Positions 8,660 to 18,329 of a stretch of DNA of 25,160 nt are shown in pieces. How positions within the stretch are numbered: the first letter of the stretch is position 1; every line of letters starts with the position of its first letter. The stretch is from Didymodactylos carnosus (lineage: Eukaryota; Rotifera; Eurotatoria; Philodinida; Philodinidae). The DNA is taken from NCBI GenBank assembly GCA_905250885.1, contig CAJNOQ010002291.1, positions 1-25,160 on the forward strand. The letters are read 5' to 3'. The translations under genes and the position numbers were made by a program. A model generated the notes under the pieces. That model had not been told where the DNA came from. It did no database searches and saw only the letters and a list, made by a program, of their open reading frames with translations.

Positions 8660-8783
8660 GGTAAAGTCGCGTTTCGCCAATTCAACTTTCGCCAACAGAC
8701 ATTCGCCAATTTTTTTTGGACATTCGCCGTCTCCGAATGTCTACTGGCGAACGTTGGCGAAAATTGAATTGGCGAACTGCGAC
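8660..8783. repeat. Small fold-back repeat (MITE-like), copy B
   Basis: The arms are GTCGCGTTTCGCCAATTCAA to GCCAAC (8666-8696) and the inverse GTTGGCGAAAATTGAATTGG to CTGCGAC (8753-8783), imperfectly complementary over about 31 bp. Inner TTCGCC/GGCGAA units pair further. It codes for nothing. No target duplication is obvious. Confidence 0.75.
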
Positions 8784-8975
8784 AAATCCGTATTATTCCA
8801 TTGTTTCTTTTTGTGTCAAAAAAAGAATGAATAACTAGAACCACGGACAACACAGAACCTGGAAAAGAAGAATTCTCCAAGTGGACGTATATAGCAGAAA
8901 GCCATCTGGGATGATACCGGAGTGATTTAGAAGTTTGATTTATTTGAATGAAGACGGATTTGAATGAACCGACGA

Positions 8976-9014
8976 AGTTCTGACTGATCCATCGGTGACG
9001 AATCAGTCAGAACT
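8976..9014. repeat. Perfect 13-bp inverted repeat (hairpin)
   Basis: AGTTCTGACTGAT (8976-8988) and ATCAGTCAGAACT (9002-9014) are fully complementary with a 13-nt spacer. It lies upstream of the exon at 9116, possibly within its intron. Confidence 0.75.
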
Positions 9015-9115
9015 CCAGTGATCACAAAATCGCTTTCACTTGTATCATTATTATCATGCACATTCGTTACATCATTTGTCATCACCATCATCAAACAAAT
9101 ATTTTAATTTCTTAG

Positions 9116-9356
9116 CACACCTCAACCATGTACAGTGCGTCTAGGTTATACATCGGACAGCGATGACGTTTTAACGTTAAGTTGTGTTCCTGGGTACAGT
9201 TTTGATCCAAAATTAATTAATTTTGGAGACGATAACGGTGATAAAAAGCGCGAAAGTAATGAAGGGACGTTGAAAACTCCAGAAAAAAACGATAATACTG
9301 CTATCGTTAAAAAGAAACCGATACAAATGAAACAAAACACACTGCTTTCATTCTGA
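9116..9356 (+). CDS. Probable terminal exon ending in a PCNA-binding-like motif
   Basis: After a good acceptor (TTTTAATTTCTTAG, ending at 9115) a frame of about 79 codons runs to TGA at 9354-9356. It begins TPQPCTVRLGYTSDSDD. The second half is charged and lysine-rich, and it ends KKKPIQMKQNTLLSF at the C-terminus. QNTLLSF fits the PIP-box pattern QxxLxxF, which binds PCNA when placed at the very C-terminus behind basic residues, as in many replication and repair proteins. The terminal aromatic pair is reduced to one Phe. I cannot name the protein, and no upstream exon is secure. An AT-rich likely 3' UTR follows. It may be a real gene end or a fragment. Confidence 0.4.
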
Positions 9357-10079
9357 AATAAACAGTAAAAGCTGGAGTGAGAATGTTTTTATTTTGGTAG
9401 AAAAAGGTAGTTGTTAATTAAGAAATCATTACAATTTTTTATGATAATATTTTCTTGTAACTACACCTATTTTTCTTCAAAAGAGGTAACGAAAAAACGA
9501 AAATATTAATAAAATCATAATATAATACTTATTTTGATATAAAAAACACTCTCTGGCTTTACTAGCAAGCGAAAAAATTTGACCGTAATAGAAGACCACC
9601 CTTTAGAACTCGACTTGCCGGACAAAATAGAAGACCAGGTGGTCTTCTATTATGGGAAGGGGAGGGGGGGGTGATGTTCAACGAGCGTGTGGATGCAAGA
9701 AGTCATCTTATGTTACCCCACTCGCATACACTTATCTACACAACATTCATACCCACACCCTAGCCTTCATTTTTTCTGTTCTTACCAGAAAGAAAAATAT
9801 GTTGTTCTGAAAGAGTTGAAGAACACCAAGTAATGTATGAGATAAGATGTGTGACGCGATAACACTCAAATCAATATACTCAAGCAGAACAAAGTTTGTC
9901 GACGAGTATAGAAAAACCAAATTAGACCCTGTAGAACACTCGAGAACAAAGACAGAATCAATCGTCCACATAAATAAAAATAATCCTTTTTGCCAAAACA
10001 GCCTATCGTGTTCGTGATTATTAAGCAAGCGACGTCTGTATTTAATACTAACGACCGAAAAAGCAAACCGAAAGCCTAC
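9357..10079. other. Non-coding stretch with an ATAGAAGACCA inverted repeat
   Basis: No gene recognised. At 9586-9651 three copies of ATAGAAGACCA occur, two direct and one inverted, and the last two form an 11-bp hairpin with a 2-nt loop (9628-9651). A G-rich run (GGGAAGGGGAGGGGGGG) follows directly. Confidence 0.5.
9586..9651. repeat. Triplicated ATAGAAGACCA motif with hairpin
   Basis: TAATAGAAGACCACC (9586-9600), then ATAGAAGACCA joined through GG to TGGTCTTCTAT (9628-9651). The hairpin arms are perfectly complementary over 11 bp. This could be a transposon end or a relic of an inverted duplication. Confidence 0.7.
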
Positions 10080-10544
10080 ATGTCAGTAATGACTGAGTCC
10101 TCACGCATAGCATTATCACCACAAACTCGTCAATCAAGACAACTTATGACTCCGAACTATTCACTTATCTGGGTTCAAAATGGCTAGGATGAAACAGCGA
10201 CGATTTGTCAAAATATACTCACGCAATTGCGCATTTTTGCCAATGAGATTACAATCTGTAAGGATCCAGCATATTGTATTCAGTGCCTGAATGATATGAA
10301 TGACGAAAAAGCCTTTGTCATCTCCTCTGGAGATTTGGGCCAACACCTCGTGCCACAGATACATGACATGCAACAAGTCTATACCATTTACATTTTTTGT
10401 GGCAATAAAACAAAGCATAAACAATGGGCAAACGAGTGTACACTACATAAGGGAATGATGAAAGGGAAGCAATTTTACAGTAGACAGTTTATGCTTTTTG
10501 GCCTATTCGATATTAATAAACTGAACAAGGCTATGGAATTCTAA
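10080..10544 (+). pseudogene. Interrupted member of the bdelloid IYIFC protein family
   Basis: The frame starts at ATG 10080 and runs 155 codons to TAA at 10542-10544, interrupted by one TAG at 10185-10187. It holds NYSLIWVQN, then SSGDLGQHLVPQIHDMQQVY, then TIYIFCGNKTKHKQWANE. The same core, SG..G.H.VP..H...Y.IYIFC......W..E, is in the intact gene at 22479-23054. In bdelloid genomes I know this N-terminal module in front of ADP-ribosyltransferase-like and TPR domains. The tail KGKQFYSRQFM...INKLNKAMEF resembles the opening of that transferase-like region, which would mean an internal deletion after the IYIFC module. Function is not known. The premature TAG and the truncated end indicate a pseudogene. 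Confidence 0.65.
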
Positions 10545-11106
10545 GAGGGGCAGCACTTCTAGAAGTATTTTCATGCGAGATTTATGAAATTGTAGAGCGT
10601 TAGGTTTAAGTTTCGCTCTTTCATTTAAACTACAACTGATTGTAGAGCGGATCTATGTGCGTCTGTAGATCCGTGTTATTTTTCAAAATCTTTCTCAAAA
10701 CTGTGTTGACTACTATCGTCGCTAAAATACCGGATCCTGACTAGAATTTGAATAACTTTTCACCTGAAGTGAAATAGACACCGGCGGTTTTTACCGTTGT
10801 GTAGTCAGGATCCGACCCTGTATATTATGCAAGAGTTTCTCTCCGAATACCGCCTGCAGGTGGTACACCATTAATTTAGTAACTGAAGAAAATGATAGCA
10901 CAGTGTTAATTTAGTAGTTTTTCCAAACTAATGGCTGATCTCTATGCGAATTTAACTGTCAAATAAAACTAGTTTTTTTCTTGTTTCTACTTTCGCCTTT
11001 ACATTCGAAGATAAAAACACAATTGTTTGAGCAAGAAGCATATGTCACCTCATTTGTAGGCAAAACAAGTCTGATTGTCCTGCATTTTGAATAAAGTCTG
11101 CTTATT
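10545..11106. other. Non-coding stretch with small inverted repeats
   Basis: No gene recognised. TTGTAGAGCG occurs twice (about 10590 and 10641). CGGATCT/AGATCCG (about 10648-10673) pair as a hairpin. A short inverted-repeat unit occupies 10731-10814. Part of it may be the 3' flank of the beta-lactamase-like gene. Confidence 0.5.
10731..10814. repeat. 84-bp unit bounded by perfect 13-bp inverted repeats
   Basis: CGGATCCTGACTA (10731-10743) and TAGTCAGGATCCG (10802-10814) are exactly complementary. The interior holds a second small hairpin, TTTTCACCTGAAGTGAAA. It may be a miniature transposon or the two ends of a deleted one. No target duplication was seen. Confidence 0.7.
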
Positions 11107-14061
11107 CTATCCTAGAAATTTATTTCTAAATTTTTTATACGTCATCACTGCAAAACCTCCTTTCTTCTCTTCTTTCTCACTATTCACCTCTCTACCGACT
11201 AACACGCTATGTATAAAATCAACAAACAGTTTTACTTGACATTCAAATATATTTGAAAATACAATAATATTAATTTGTTCTTTAACTAAACGTTTGAATC
11301 CAGATTCAAATCCGTAGATTTCACCACTATGTTCAATTACATTACCATATTCATTAACGATCAAACCATAGCCATATCCATACCATCCGTGTTCGTTGTT
11401 CTTCTTTGACACGGGTGATGGTGTAATCATTTGTTTAAAGAGATATGGTTCGATGAATTTTGTTGGTGTGGTTAAAGGATTGAATACGGCTTCCAGCCAT
11501 CGATAAAAATCTTCAACATTTGTACAAATACCACCGGCTTCGCGTGCCGTAGTCATATTCCAAAATTTACAATGAACGAAGTTCGTAGTATTACTGGAAG
11601 TTTTGTTATGGTCACAAATTAGAACAGTTTCATGGCCTAGAATATACGGAAATAGAAAGAAAGAAAGGAAATTAAGTTTATGTAAACGAGTAGGCTGAGA
11701 GACGTTCTTCTTATAGAAAATGTCGTTAAACTTTTTCACAATCGATTCAATATGTAACAGATGACGCATAATAAATGGATCAAAATATTTTCTTACTTTT
11801 GAGTCACTTCCCTTTAATTCGGAGACTTGACTATAGGCTCATTCGCCAGAAAACTGAAAACTCTATAAAACTGTCGATTTCATTGCTCAAGTAAATATTG
11901 TTGTTCAACACAATATTAAAGAGATTAACTGTCTTCGAACTGTGACACACGAAAATCGATAAAATGACAGTCAACTTTATAGAAACAGTTTGGTTGAAAT
12001 TTCAAGCGTACCACTAGATTCTCCTCAAAATTCTTTGAATTAAAAAATGTGAAAATATAGAAAAAGTTACTCTTTTAGAGAACCTTTTGCACTCATATCT
12101 TGGAGCTTAGGAAAAACTTAGTTTGCACTATTCAGACTATTTTATTACATTCAAGCCTGCGTTTAACTATGCGAAAAATAAACTTTTTACACATAAATCT
12201 GGATTTTAGAAAATCCGATTTTATCGAAGGCGTCACTAAAATGCCACTATCACTCGGTTCCAAGACTATTTCTCCTGGACGATAAAAGTAGAAATTTTAA
12301 GAAAGTGTAAAAAAGTAGATGATCAAATTTTCTATCGACCTATGTAAAGTACTTCACTTTTACTAACAAACTTGCTGAGAAAAAAAGGTGTACAACTTGA
12401 TCGCTTTGCCGACAAAACATTCAATCACAATTTGAAGACTGTATGTATGTTAATGTTTTGACTTTTGTGATGAGAAAAAGAAATATATTTCAAAACACAA
12501 TCGGCAGTTTTGTAGGGTTTTGTATTCTTTATCGAATGATTCAAAAATTGAGTCGCTGTTCGAATGGAAAGTGCCTCAAAAATAGGAAAACATTTTGACC
12601 CGTTTATTATCCGTCATCCGTTATGCTAAACCACAACTAAAAACGAATATTTTTCTATCGATATGATTGACGTTCAACTATAGAACAAGTCTATTAGAAA
12701 AAACAGCTTTGAAACTGTCCAACTTAATTTTACTGTAAGATCTGTTAAAAGAAGTTAAAAGGTGTTGTCGTTGCTATACCTATTTCTTCCTGCGAAATGT
12801 TAAACTTCTGCACTGAGAATATAGGTAAATGAGCAGCTGACTCAAAACGGAATAGCACACTGAATGCAGTGTGTCAAAAAACTGCAAAAATGTAGACAAA
12901 ACAAATAAAATAAAAAGGATAACTGTCACAACATGCAAGTATCTATGAAACAGGGAAAAATATCAGAGCGCAAACAGAGTGTCTCAGATTTTTCTCAAGG
13001 AATATTGGATTCAGATGAACGAAATGAGAATTTTAAGCTGTTACGGTTTTTTTTGTGTGATTCGCTTTTCGCTTAAAAAAATTCCCAAAATGAAACTTTC
13101 ACTTAGATAGACTGAATTCATCATTTTTGCGAATTATTCGACTTTCTCAGCTTTCCATGCGCGCACATGCTATATATTTCGTTGATCATATCTCGCAATA
13201 GTTTGATCCGTCGTATCTGTGTAGGATTTTTCAACAAAAGCTTTTCTAAATGAGCTTAACTCCAGACAATAATAAATCGTTCCAAAAACCATCGTTTAGG
13301 CTCATTGTAATTTAAAGCATTTGTTCATGCTTCGAAAAAGAAAGTGATCTACCTTTGGCAATTTGATGTGTATTATTAGACACCACACATTCTCTGTCAT
13401 CATTACACTCATAAATTGTATTATTCATATTCAACGGTTTCAATATGTATTCATTTAACAATTCTTCAAATGTTTTTGATGGTGATATGGAATGTATGAT
13501 TGCACCTAACAAGATATAATTTGAATTTGAATAATGAAATTTTGTACCCGGTTCAAAATCCAATGGACAATGACTAAACAATCTGATTAATTCATCTAAT
13601 TTATATGTCTTGCTTACACATTCACTTTCAAATTGTGGTAATTCGGTATAATCTGTAATACCTGACGTATGATTTAACAACATTTTCAGACGAATTTTAT
13701 TTGAATGGGGATACTCCGGAAGGTAAGCAGAGAGAAAGTCTTTATCAATATTTAATAGATGTTGTTCATGTAATTTTAAGATGATAAATGATGTGAATTG
13801 TTTTGATAGGGAACCGATACGATACATTGTTTTTGATGTGTTCTTTGTTTGTTGAGTATAATCGGAGGAACCGTAGCCTTTTGATAGAAGGATATGTCCA
13901 CATTTTGATATTAGAAGGGAACCACTAAATTCATTTGATTGCGTTAATTCGGTAAAATAGTGATCGATTTTCGTAAGACGTTGTTCAAATTCAGATCTTA
14001 GAAGACGAAATTGATGATCGGAATTAGTAGATGAGAGAGTTTCGACTACAATAGATGTCAT
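11107..14061 (-). CDS. Serine beta-lactamase-like hydrolase, two exons, 412 aa
   Basis: Exon 1 is 14061-13353 and exon 2 is 11636-11107; splicing AAAG to GCCATGAA keeps the frame (phase 1). The product shows the three motifs of the class C beta-lactamase / DD-peptidase / esterase family: SxxK as S84-L-S-K87, YxN as Y177-S-N179 (FHYSNSNYILLG), and HxG as H339-S-G341 (IEHSGEIYGFESG). NHTSGITDY (130-138) and AGGICTNVEDFYRW (270-283) are further family blocks, and 412 aa is a normal length. Ser84 should be the nucleophile for hydrolysing an ester or amide; the substrate is unknown. No signal peptide is evident at the chosen ATG, so a cytosolic or internally targeted enzyme is likely. Metazoan LACTB-like proteins exist, but bdelloids also carry such genes acquired from bacteria or fungi. 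Transfer is inferred, not shown. The gene appears intact. Confidence 0.88.
11637..13352 (-). other. Unusually long 1716-bp intron of the beta-lactamase-like gene
   Basis: The donor GTAGAT starts at 13352 and the acceptor TATATTCTAG ends at 11637; both exon frames stop shortly past these sites. Most bdelloid introns I know of are under 100 bp. I see no gene inside. TAGGCTCATT occurs near both ends (11834-11843 and 13297-13306) and could be a 10-bp target duplication around an insertion of about 1.45 kb, but no terminal inverted repeat was found. Confidence 0.75.
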
Positions 14062-14519
14062 CTACAGTTAAACATAAACAGAAGACAAAGTCATGGCCTT
14101 TCTGGGCAGTGTGTCTGATGATACGTAGACGCTTGCACGCTAAATTTTAGAAATATCCATGTACTAAAAATCGGCCATTAATCGTGAAAAATCATACAAT
14201 TAATCGCGATTAATTGTCGATTTTTTTCTAGATACTAGGTTCGAATCCACCTTAGGAAATACATATTTTTTTCTGTTTTTTCATTGTTTATTATGTATAA
14301 TAACATGTACGTCATCCAGCAACGGTCTTGCCACCAGCTGAAGTCGGAAGCCTTTCCAACGAGTCGACTTTAGACATTGGCCAAATACTAGCTGTTCACT
14401 GGGCTTCTCGGCTTAAAACTCGAAGGGACCATATAGAAGACTCTTAACAACTCCGTTTTACTGTAAAATAAAAAGATGATCTAAATAGAAGTGTATTTCT
14501 CGTTGAAATGGTGTTTCTT

Positions 14520-14634
14520 ATATACATATTTTACTGCAAAATAAAACGATGAAATAACAATAACCATTTAATCGCTTAAAATCAACAATGAATCGCAAGT
14601 GATGGCGATTTTTAAGACAAAGAAAAGTCATCGG
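14520..14634 (+). repeat. 115-bp direct repeat, copy 1
   Basis: Begins ATATACATATTTTACTGC and ends GTCATCGG. Differs from copy 2 (14851-14965) at 3 of 115 positions, with an offset of 331 bp. Confidence 0.9.
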
Positions 14635-14850
14635 AATAGCATATGCGGCTCCAACTGCCGGTAAGAAAAAACGCTAAACCTGATTTGTTATCTCGTTTAC
14701 AGATAGAGAAATTCCTGGCTTTACATCCCGCAGCAGACCGTTATCCACAACCGATACCGATGCTAGATCGAATTGTGTACCCTTATCAGAGATTATAACA
14801 GTCAGGCACCTAGTACACTTGCCTCGCGAAACGGACAGTTGCTCATGAAC

Positions 14851-14965
14851 ATATACATATTTTACTGCAAAATAAAACGATGAAATAACAATAACCATTT
14901 AATTGCTTAAAATCAACAATGAATCGCAAGTAATGGCGATTTTTAAGACAAAGAAAAATCATCGG
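14851..14965 (+). repeat. 115-bp direct repeat, copy 2
   Basis: Partner of 14520-14634, gap-free. The intervening 216 bp (14635-14850) differ in composition and carry a 74-codon frame on the minus strand without family resemblance. Confidence 0.9.
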
Positions 14966-15009
14966 GATCCCCAATTAATTCGCGATTTTTCAAGAATCGC
15001 GATTAATTG

Positions 15010-17390
15010 TTAAAAATGCCATGATTTCGTCGACATGGGTACACTTTAATTTGCACTTTGCTTTTAGAAGTTTTTGTTGGAATACGCTCTACAAACAAAG
15101 CTTTTATACCTTTGCAGTACACTTTGGATAAAAAAGTAGAAAGTACACCAGTGCACTTTGCTTCAAATTCCTATTATAACCATATCAAATATATATCTAC
15201 TTCTTTTTCCCATCTCGCATATACTGCGCATGTCTTTATCGTTTCTGTTGACGAGAAAAAAAAGAAAGAACAATGTAAACATAAAAGCACTTCGGATTAA
15301 TCCGACGGGGAAAAAGCAGCTCCCGGTACCACCAGGAACCCGGCGGAACCCAGTAGAACCTTGTTGTCACCAAAAAAAATTTGTATCATGCACTCTTTGT
15401 AGCGAAAATGAGATGATTACACGTACATATGAATTAAATTTGGTTACGAAATATCCAAAAGGAAATTGTGTAGGATAGAAAAACATATACAGACAAGTTA
15501 GAGGATATAGGTCTAGTGCTTTTATTTGCCTTTTGTTTATATGCCTTAACTTGCTTTTACTTGCTGTTAGATTTAGTTTGCTTTTCTTTTCGATCATCAA
15601 AAACACGCAAGAGCATGAAAAATCTTTCGTTCTGTTTTTATCGTCAAAACAGAAAGGAGGGAAATGCGTAACATATGCGAGATAGAAAAAGAATAAGATA
15701 TCTCATATTTGATACAGCTTTATTAGAAACACTGCTTCTGAGCTATGTTTCCTTTAAATTTCTAAGCCCACACCGATTCCAATTTTTGAGTGATTCTTTC
15801 ACATAGAATCGTCGGTTTTTATCGATTAGAAGTATTAATCAAACATAAATTAACACTGTTTTTGGGACAAAGATCCGATCAGAATCAATATAGAACCAAT
15901 ACATGACTAGTTACTTTAATACTAGAATCCAATTTAAAGATATTATTTTCATTCTACAAATATTTTAATCAATATTGTACAATAATATTTTCAATTTTAA
16001 ATAGTCAATTATTTTTCTAGTCATTTATTGTCTTATGGATAGTAAAATGTAATTTAGTTTGTCGTCTTATTTTTGAATAATATTAACTGAGAGGTTTTGT
16101 TATCAGATATTTTTGATATATTGGAAATTTTCAATTTTTCTTTTCTTGAATAAAATGAACAATAATACAAATGGCAATATTTCTATAGATTCTAAAAGTT
16201 TTATCTGAATACCTATTATCGCTTTGTAGAAGAATGAATTGTCAGTATTAGAATGTCTCGCAACATAGAAAGGTCAATATATTTCTACGAAAAATTGACA
16301 GATTAATCCACGACTTATCCCGACGATAGAAAAAACTTTTGACTCACTTTCATTGCAGTGTGAAGTCGAAAATACTTCTGACTGTCTATATGAATAACAA
16401 GAAGCTAATTGAGCTTTACTCGATATTAGTACAGAAAGATTGTTTATTCAGAAACAGAAATAAAATCAGTTAAAAGATCATCTGACACAAGAAAAACGAA
16501 AAACATTGACTTTAGCACAACATACATATACAAAAAATATAAATTTATTCTGACAAAAAATAAATATTGTGCAGTTTACGATAGACATGAGCAAGAAACA
16601 AAAAGATATCCGTCTGTTACAACGGACAAGATAAGAACAACAAAATTATTCGTCGTCAACTAATGTAAAAATGATCGTTCACCTTTTGATAATATTTATT
16701 AACCAAAACGTTCTTATTAATTTGGAAAGCTAGCGGTAGAGATCATTGCAATTTTGAAGAAAACTAAACTTAGAAAACTTTCCAGAATGAAAATACTTTG
16801 TCTAATCCGTAAAACTGTCCACAAATATTCCTCTTATGTACAAAAATGTTATTGAAAAAGAATTATCGTAATCCATTTCCTTTGTTTGAAAATCGTCAAT
16901 AGTTTGATACTATCACAATCAGTTTATTTTATTTGTTTGTTTACTCAAGCACTCTTTACTTAAACTGAAAAGGAAAAAAACATCTTAGATAACTCATCTA
17001 AAACAAGATGTAACTAAAACAATAGCTGAAAGGTGAACACTTCTGAAGAAAAGAAACGCTGCAAAACTTTTATACGTTTAGATAGAAGTCACACATTCTT
17101 TTTGACTAATATCTTGTTGATGTCAATCTTCAGACACTAGCCATGTCATATTATGATGAAAATTAAGCAATTAAACAGAAATTCTACTGGTTCTCTCGCT
17201 CACAAGTGTTCAACAAACAGAGATCGATGGGTTAATTTTGTAAGGCAAAAAATGAAAAAAAGATAAAGTAGAAATTTTCAAAAGCAAAGTGGGATATACT
17301 TTTCTCCGTGTGGAAAACAGAATGGAAATTCATTATTCAAGGTAGAAACCCATTTTACTCTCCCTTGTCCCACTAATCATTAAAAACACT
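15010..17390. other. Long non-coding, AT-rich stretch
   Basis: Nothing coding is convincing in 2.4 kb. Short frames at 15058-15606 overlap on both strands and lack family resemblance. A GC-richer patch (CCCGGTACCACCAGGAACCC) lies near 15324. A diverged direct repeat, TTATTTGTTTGTTTACTCAA to GGAAAAAA (about 16927-16980), recurs at about 17595-17650. Confidence 0.5.
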
Positions 17391-17510
17391 GTAGGTGCGA
17401 ACGCCTACCGAAGGGAGGCGTGAGCATTCACTTCAGTTCAGAAGTACTTTTAGACCGCTGCGAATCTTTGTAGGATAGTGAACACCGACCGAAGGGAAGT
17501 GTGAGCGTTA
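17391..17510 (+). repeat. Two copies of a structured ~40-bp unit (CCGAAGGGA hairpin)
   Basis: Copy 1 is 17391-17429 and copy 2 is 17470-17510. They share GTAGG, GAAC, then ACCGAAGGGA and GTGAGC. In copy 1, ACGCCT (17401-17406) pairs perfectly with AGGCGT (17416-17421) around loop ACCGAAGGG. In copy 2 the arms changed to ACACC/AAGTGT and keep pairing at most positions. I do not recognise the motif. Confidence 0.65.
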
Positions 17511-18246
17511 TCTTGGATTCAAAGCCATGAAAGGTCGTTCGCAGATATACAAAGTCAAGGGACCGAGCGAATGCAGACGAGCGTTACCTTGTTTTATTTG
17601 TTTTGTTTACTCATCATCAAGCACTCTTGACTTAGATAAGAAAGGAAAAAATTGATTGGTTAAAAATGTCAACCAGTCAGTTCATGTTTGACAACGGCGA
17701 CAGTTACATAGTTAGCTACGGAGAGCTGACGCTAGTGTAGGACAATCGTACAACTTAACTGTGCGACGGCTTTGTGAGCTAAAAAGCATTCTGAAATTTT
17801 TGTATCTGTCGTTTATTAAATATACAATTTTTCTTTTTTTGTTTCTTGCAAACATGAATTATCTCTATGAATCGTACGAATTTTTTGTTTTCCCACAGTG
17901 ACGAACCTACGAACATTTGAACCAAACTGCTAACTATTCACTCGATACAATAACCAATGTCAAGTACACCGTTTCGTAAACGTTGAAAAAATGGTGAAAA
18001 ACGGCAAGCTCTTCGCGTTATACCTAAATTAGGTCGACCTGGATTAACATGATGAACAGCTTGGATACCAAATGAAATTTGTTACGTTATTTCAATTGTT
18101 CTTCCTTCATTTGTATATCATATCGATCATTTTCAAATTCAAGTAAAATTGTTGGAATATAATTGATCAACGTTTGTTCAGTAGCTGGTTAGGAATCTTC
18201 AAATATCAGAATGAAAGAAAAATGATTATTCGTTTGTACAAAAAAA
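17511..18246. other. Non-coding stretch
   Basis: No gene recognised. On the minus strand a run at about 18070-18170 (TLINYIPTILLEFENDRYDI) has coding-like composition and ends in an in-frame stop. It could be a small gene relic, but I cannot assign it. Confidence 0.35.
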
Positions 18247-18329
18247 GAAAAACGCAATTGCGTTTTTCGATCATCTTTGTGCAGTTCAAAAAAGCATTAA
18301 TGCTTTTTTTGAACTGCACAAAGATGATC
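18247..18329. repeat. Two abutting palindromes (22 bp and 61 bp)
   Basis: GAAAAACGCAATTGCGTTTTTC (18247-18268) is a perfect palindrome. Directly adjoining it, 18269-18329 is an inverted repeat with no spacer: GATCATCTTTGTGCAGTTC, an A6 run and GCAT on the left, and ATGC, a T7 run and GAACTGCACAAAGATGATC on the right. The arms differ only by one base in the A/T run. A 69-codon frame crossing it arises from the palindrome. Confidence 0.9.

Larger units (their letters stand above)
14197..15009. repeat. Repeat block with palindromic ends and a 115-bp direct repeat
   Basis: The left end holds CAATTAATCGCGATTAATTG, a perfect 20-bp palindrome (14197-14216). The right end holds the same motif as a near palindrome (14972-15009). 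Between them a 115-bp unit is repeated directly. ATTAATCGCGATT motifs like these occur near the ends of some hAT-like elements, so this may be a non-autonomous transposon of about 0.85 kb, but exact ends and a target duplication could not be fixed. Confidence 0.55.

Noticed and set aside
8285..8880. ORFs of 67-133 codons on both strands around the fold-back repeats
   Set aside because: They contain translated copies of the TCGCC repeats (FANSTFANRHSP and similar) and are artefacts, apart from the RG-rich tail listed separately.
5820..10544. Recoded stop codons or a variant genetic code
   Set aside because: Broken frames use TAA, TAG and TGA at unrelated positions, while the intact genes use them as normal stops; ordinary pseudogene decay explains it.
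14238..14255. tRNA or tRNA-SINE B box (GGTTCGAATCC)
   Set aside because: The T-stem would not pair (CTAGG versus CCACC), there is no A box or acceptor stem at the right distance.
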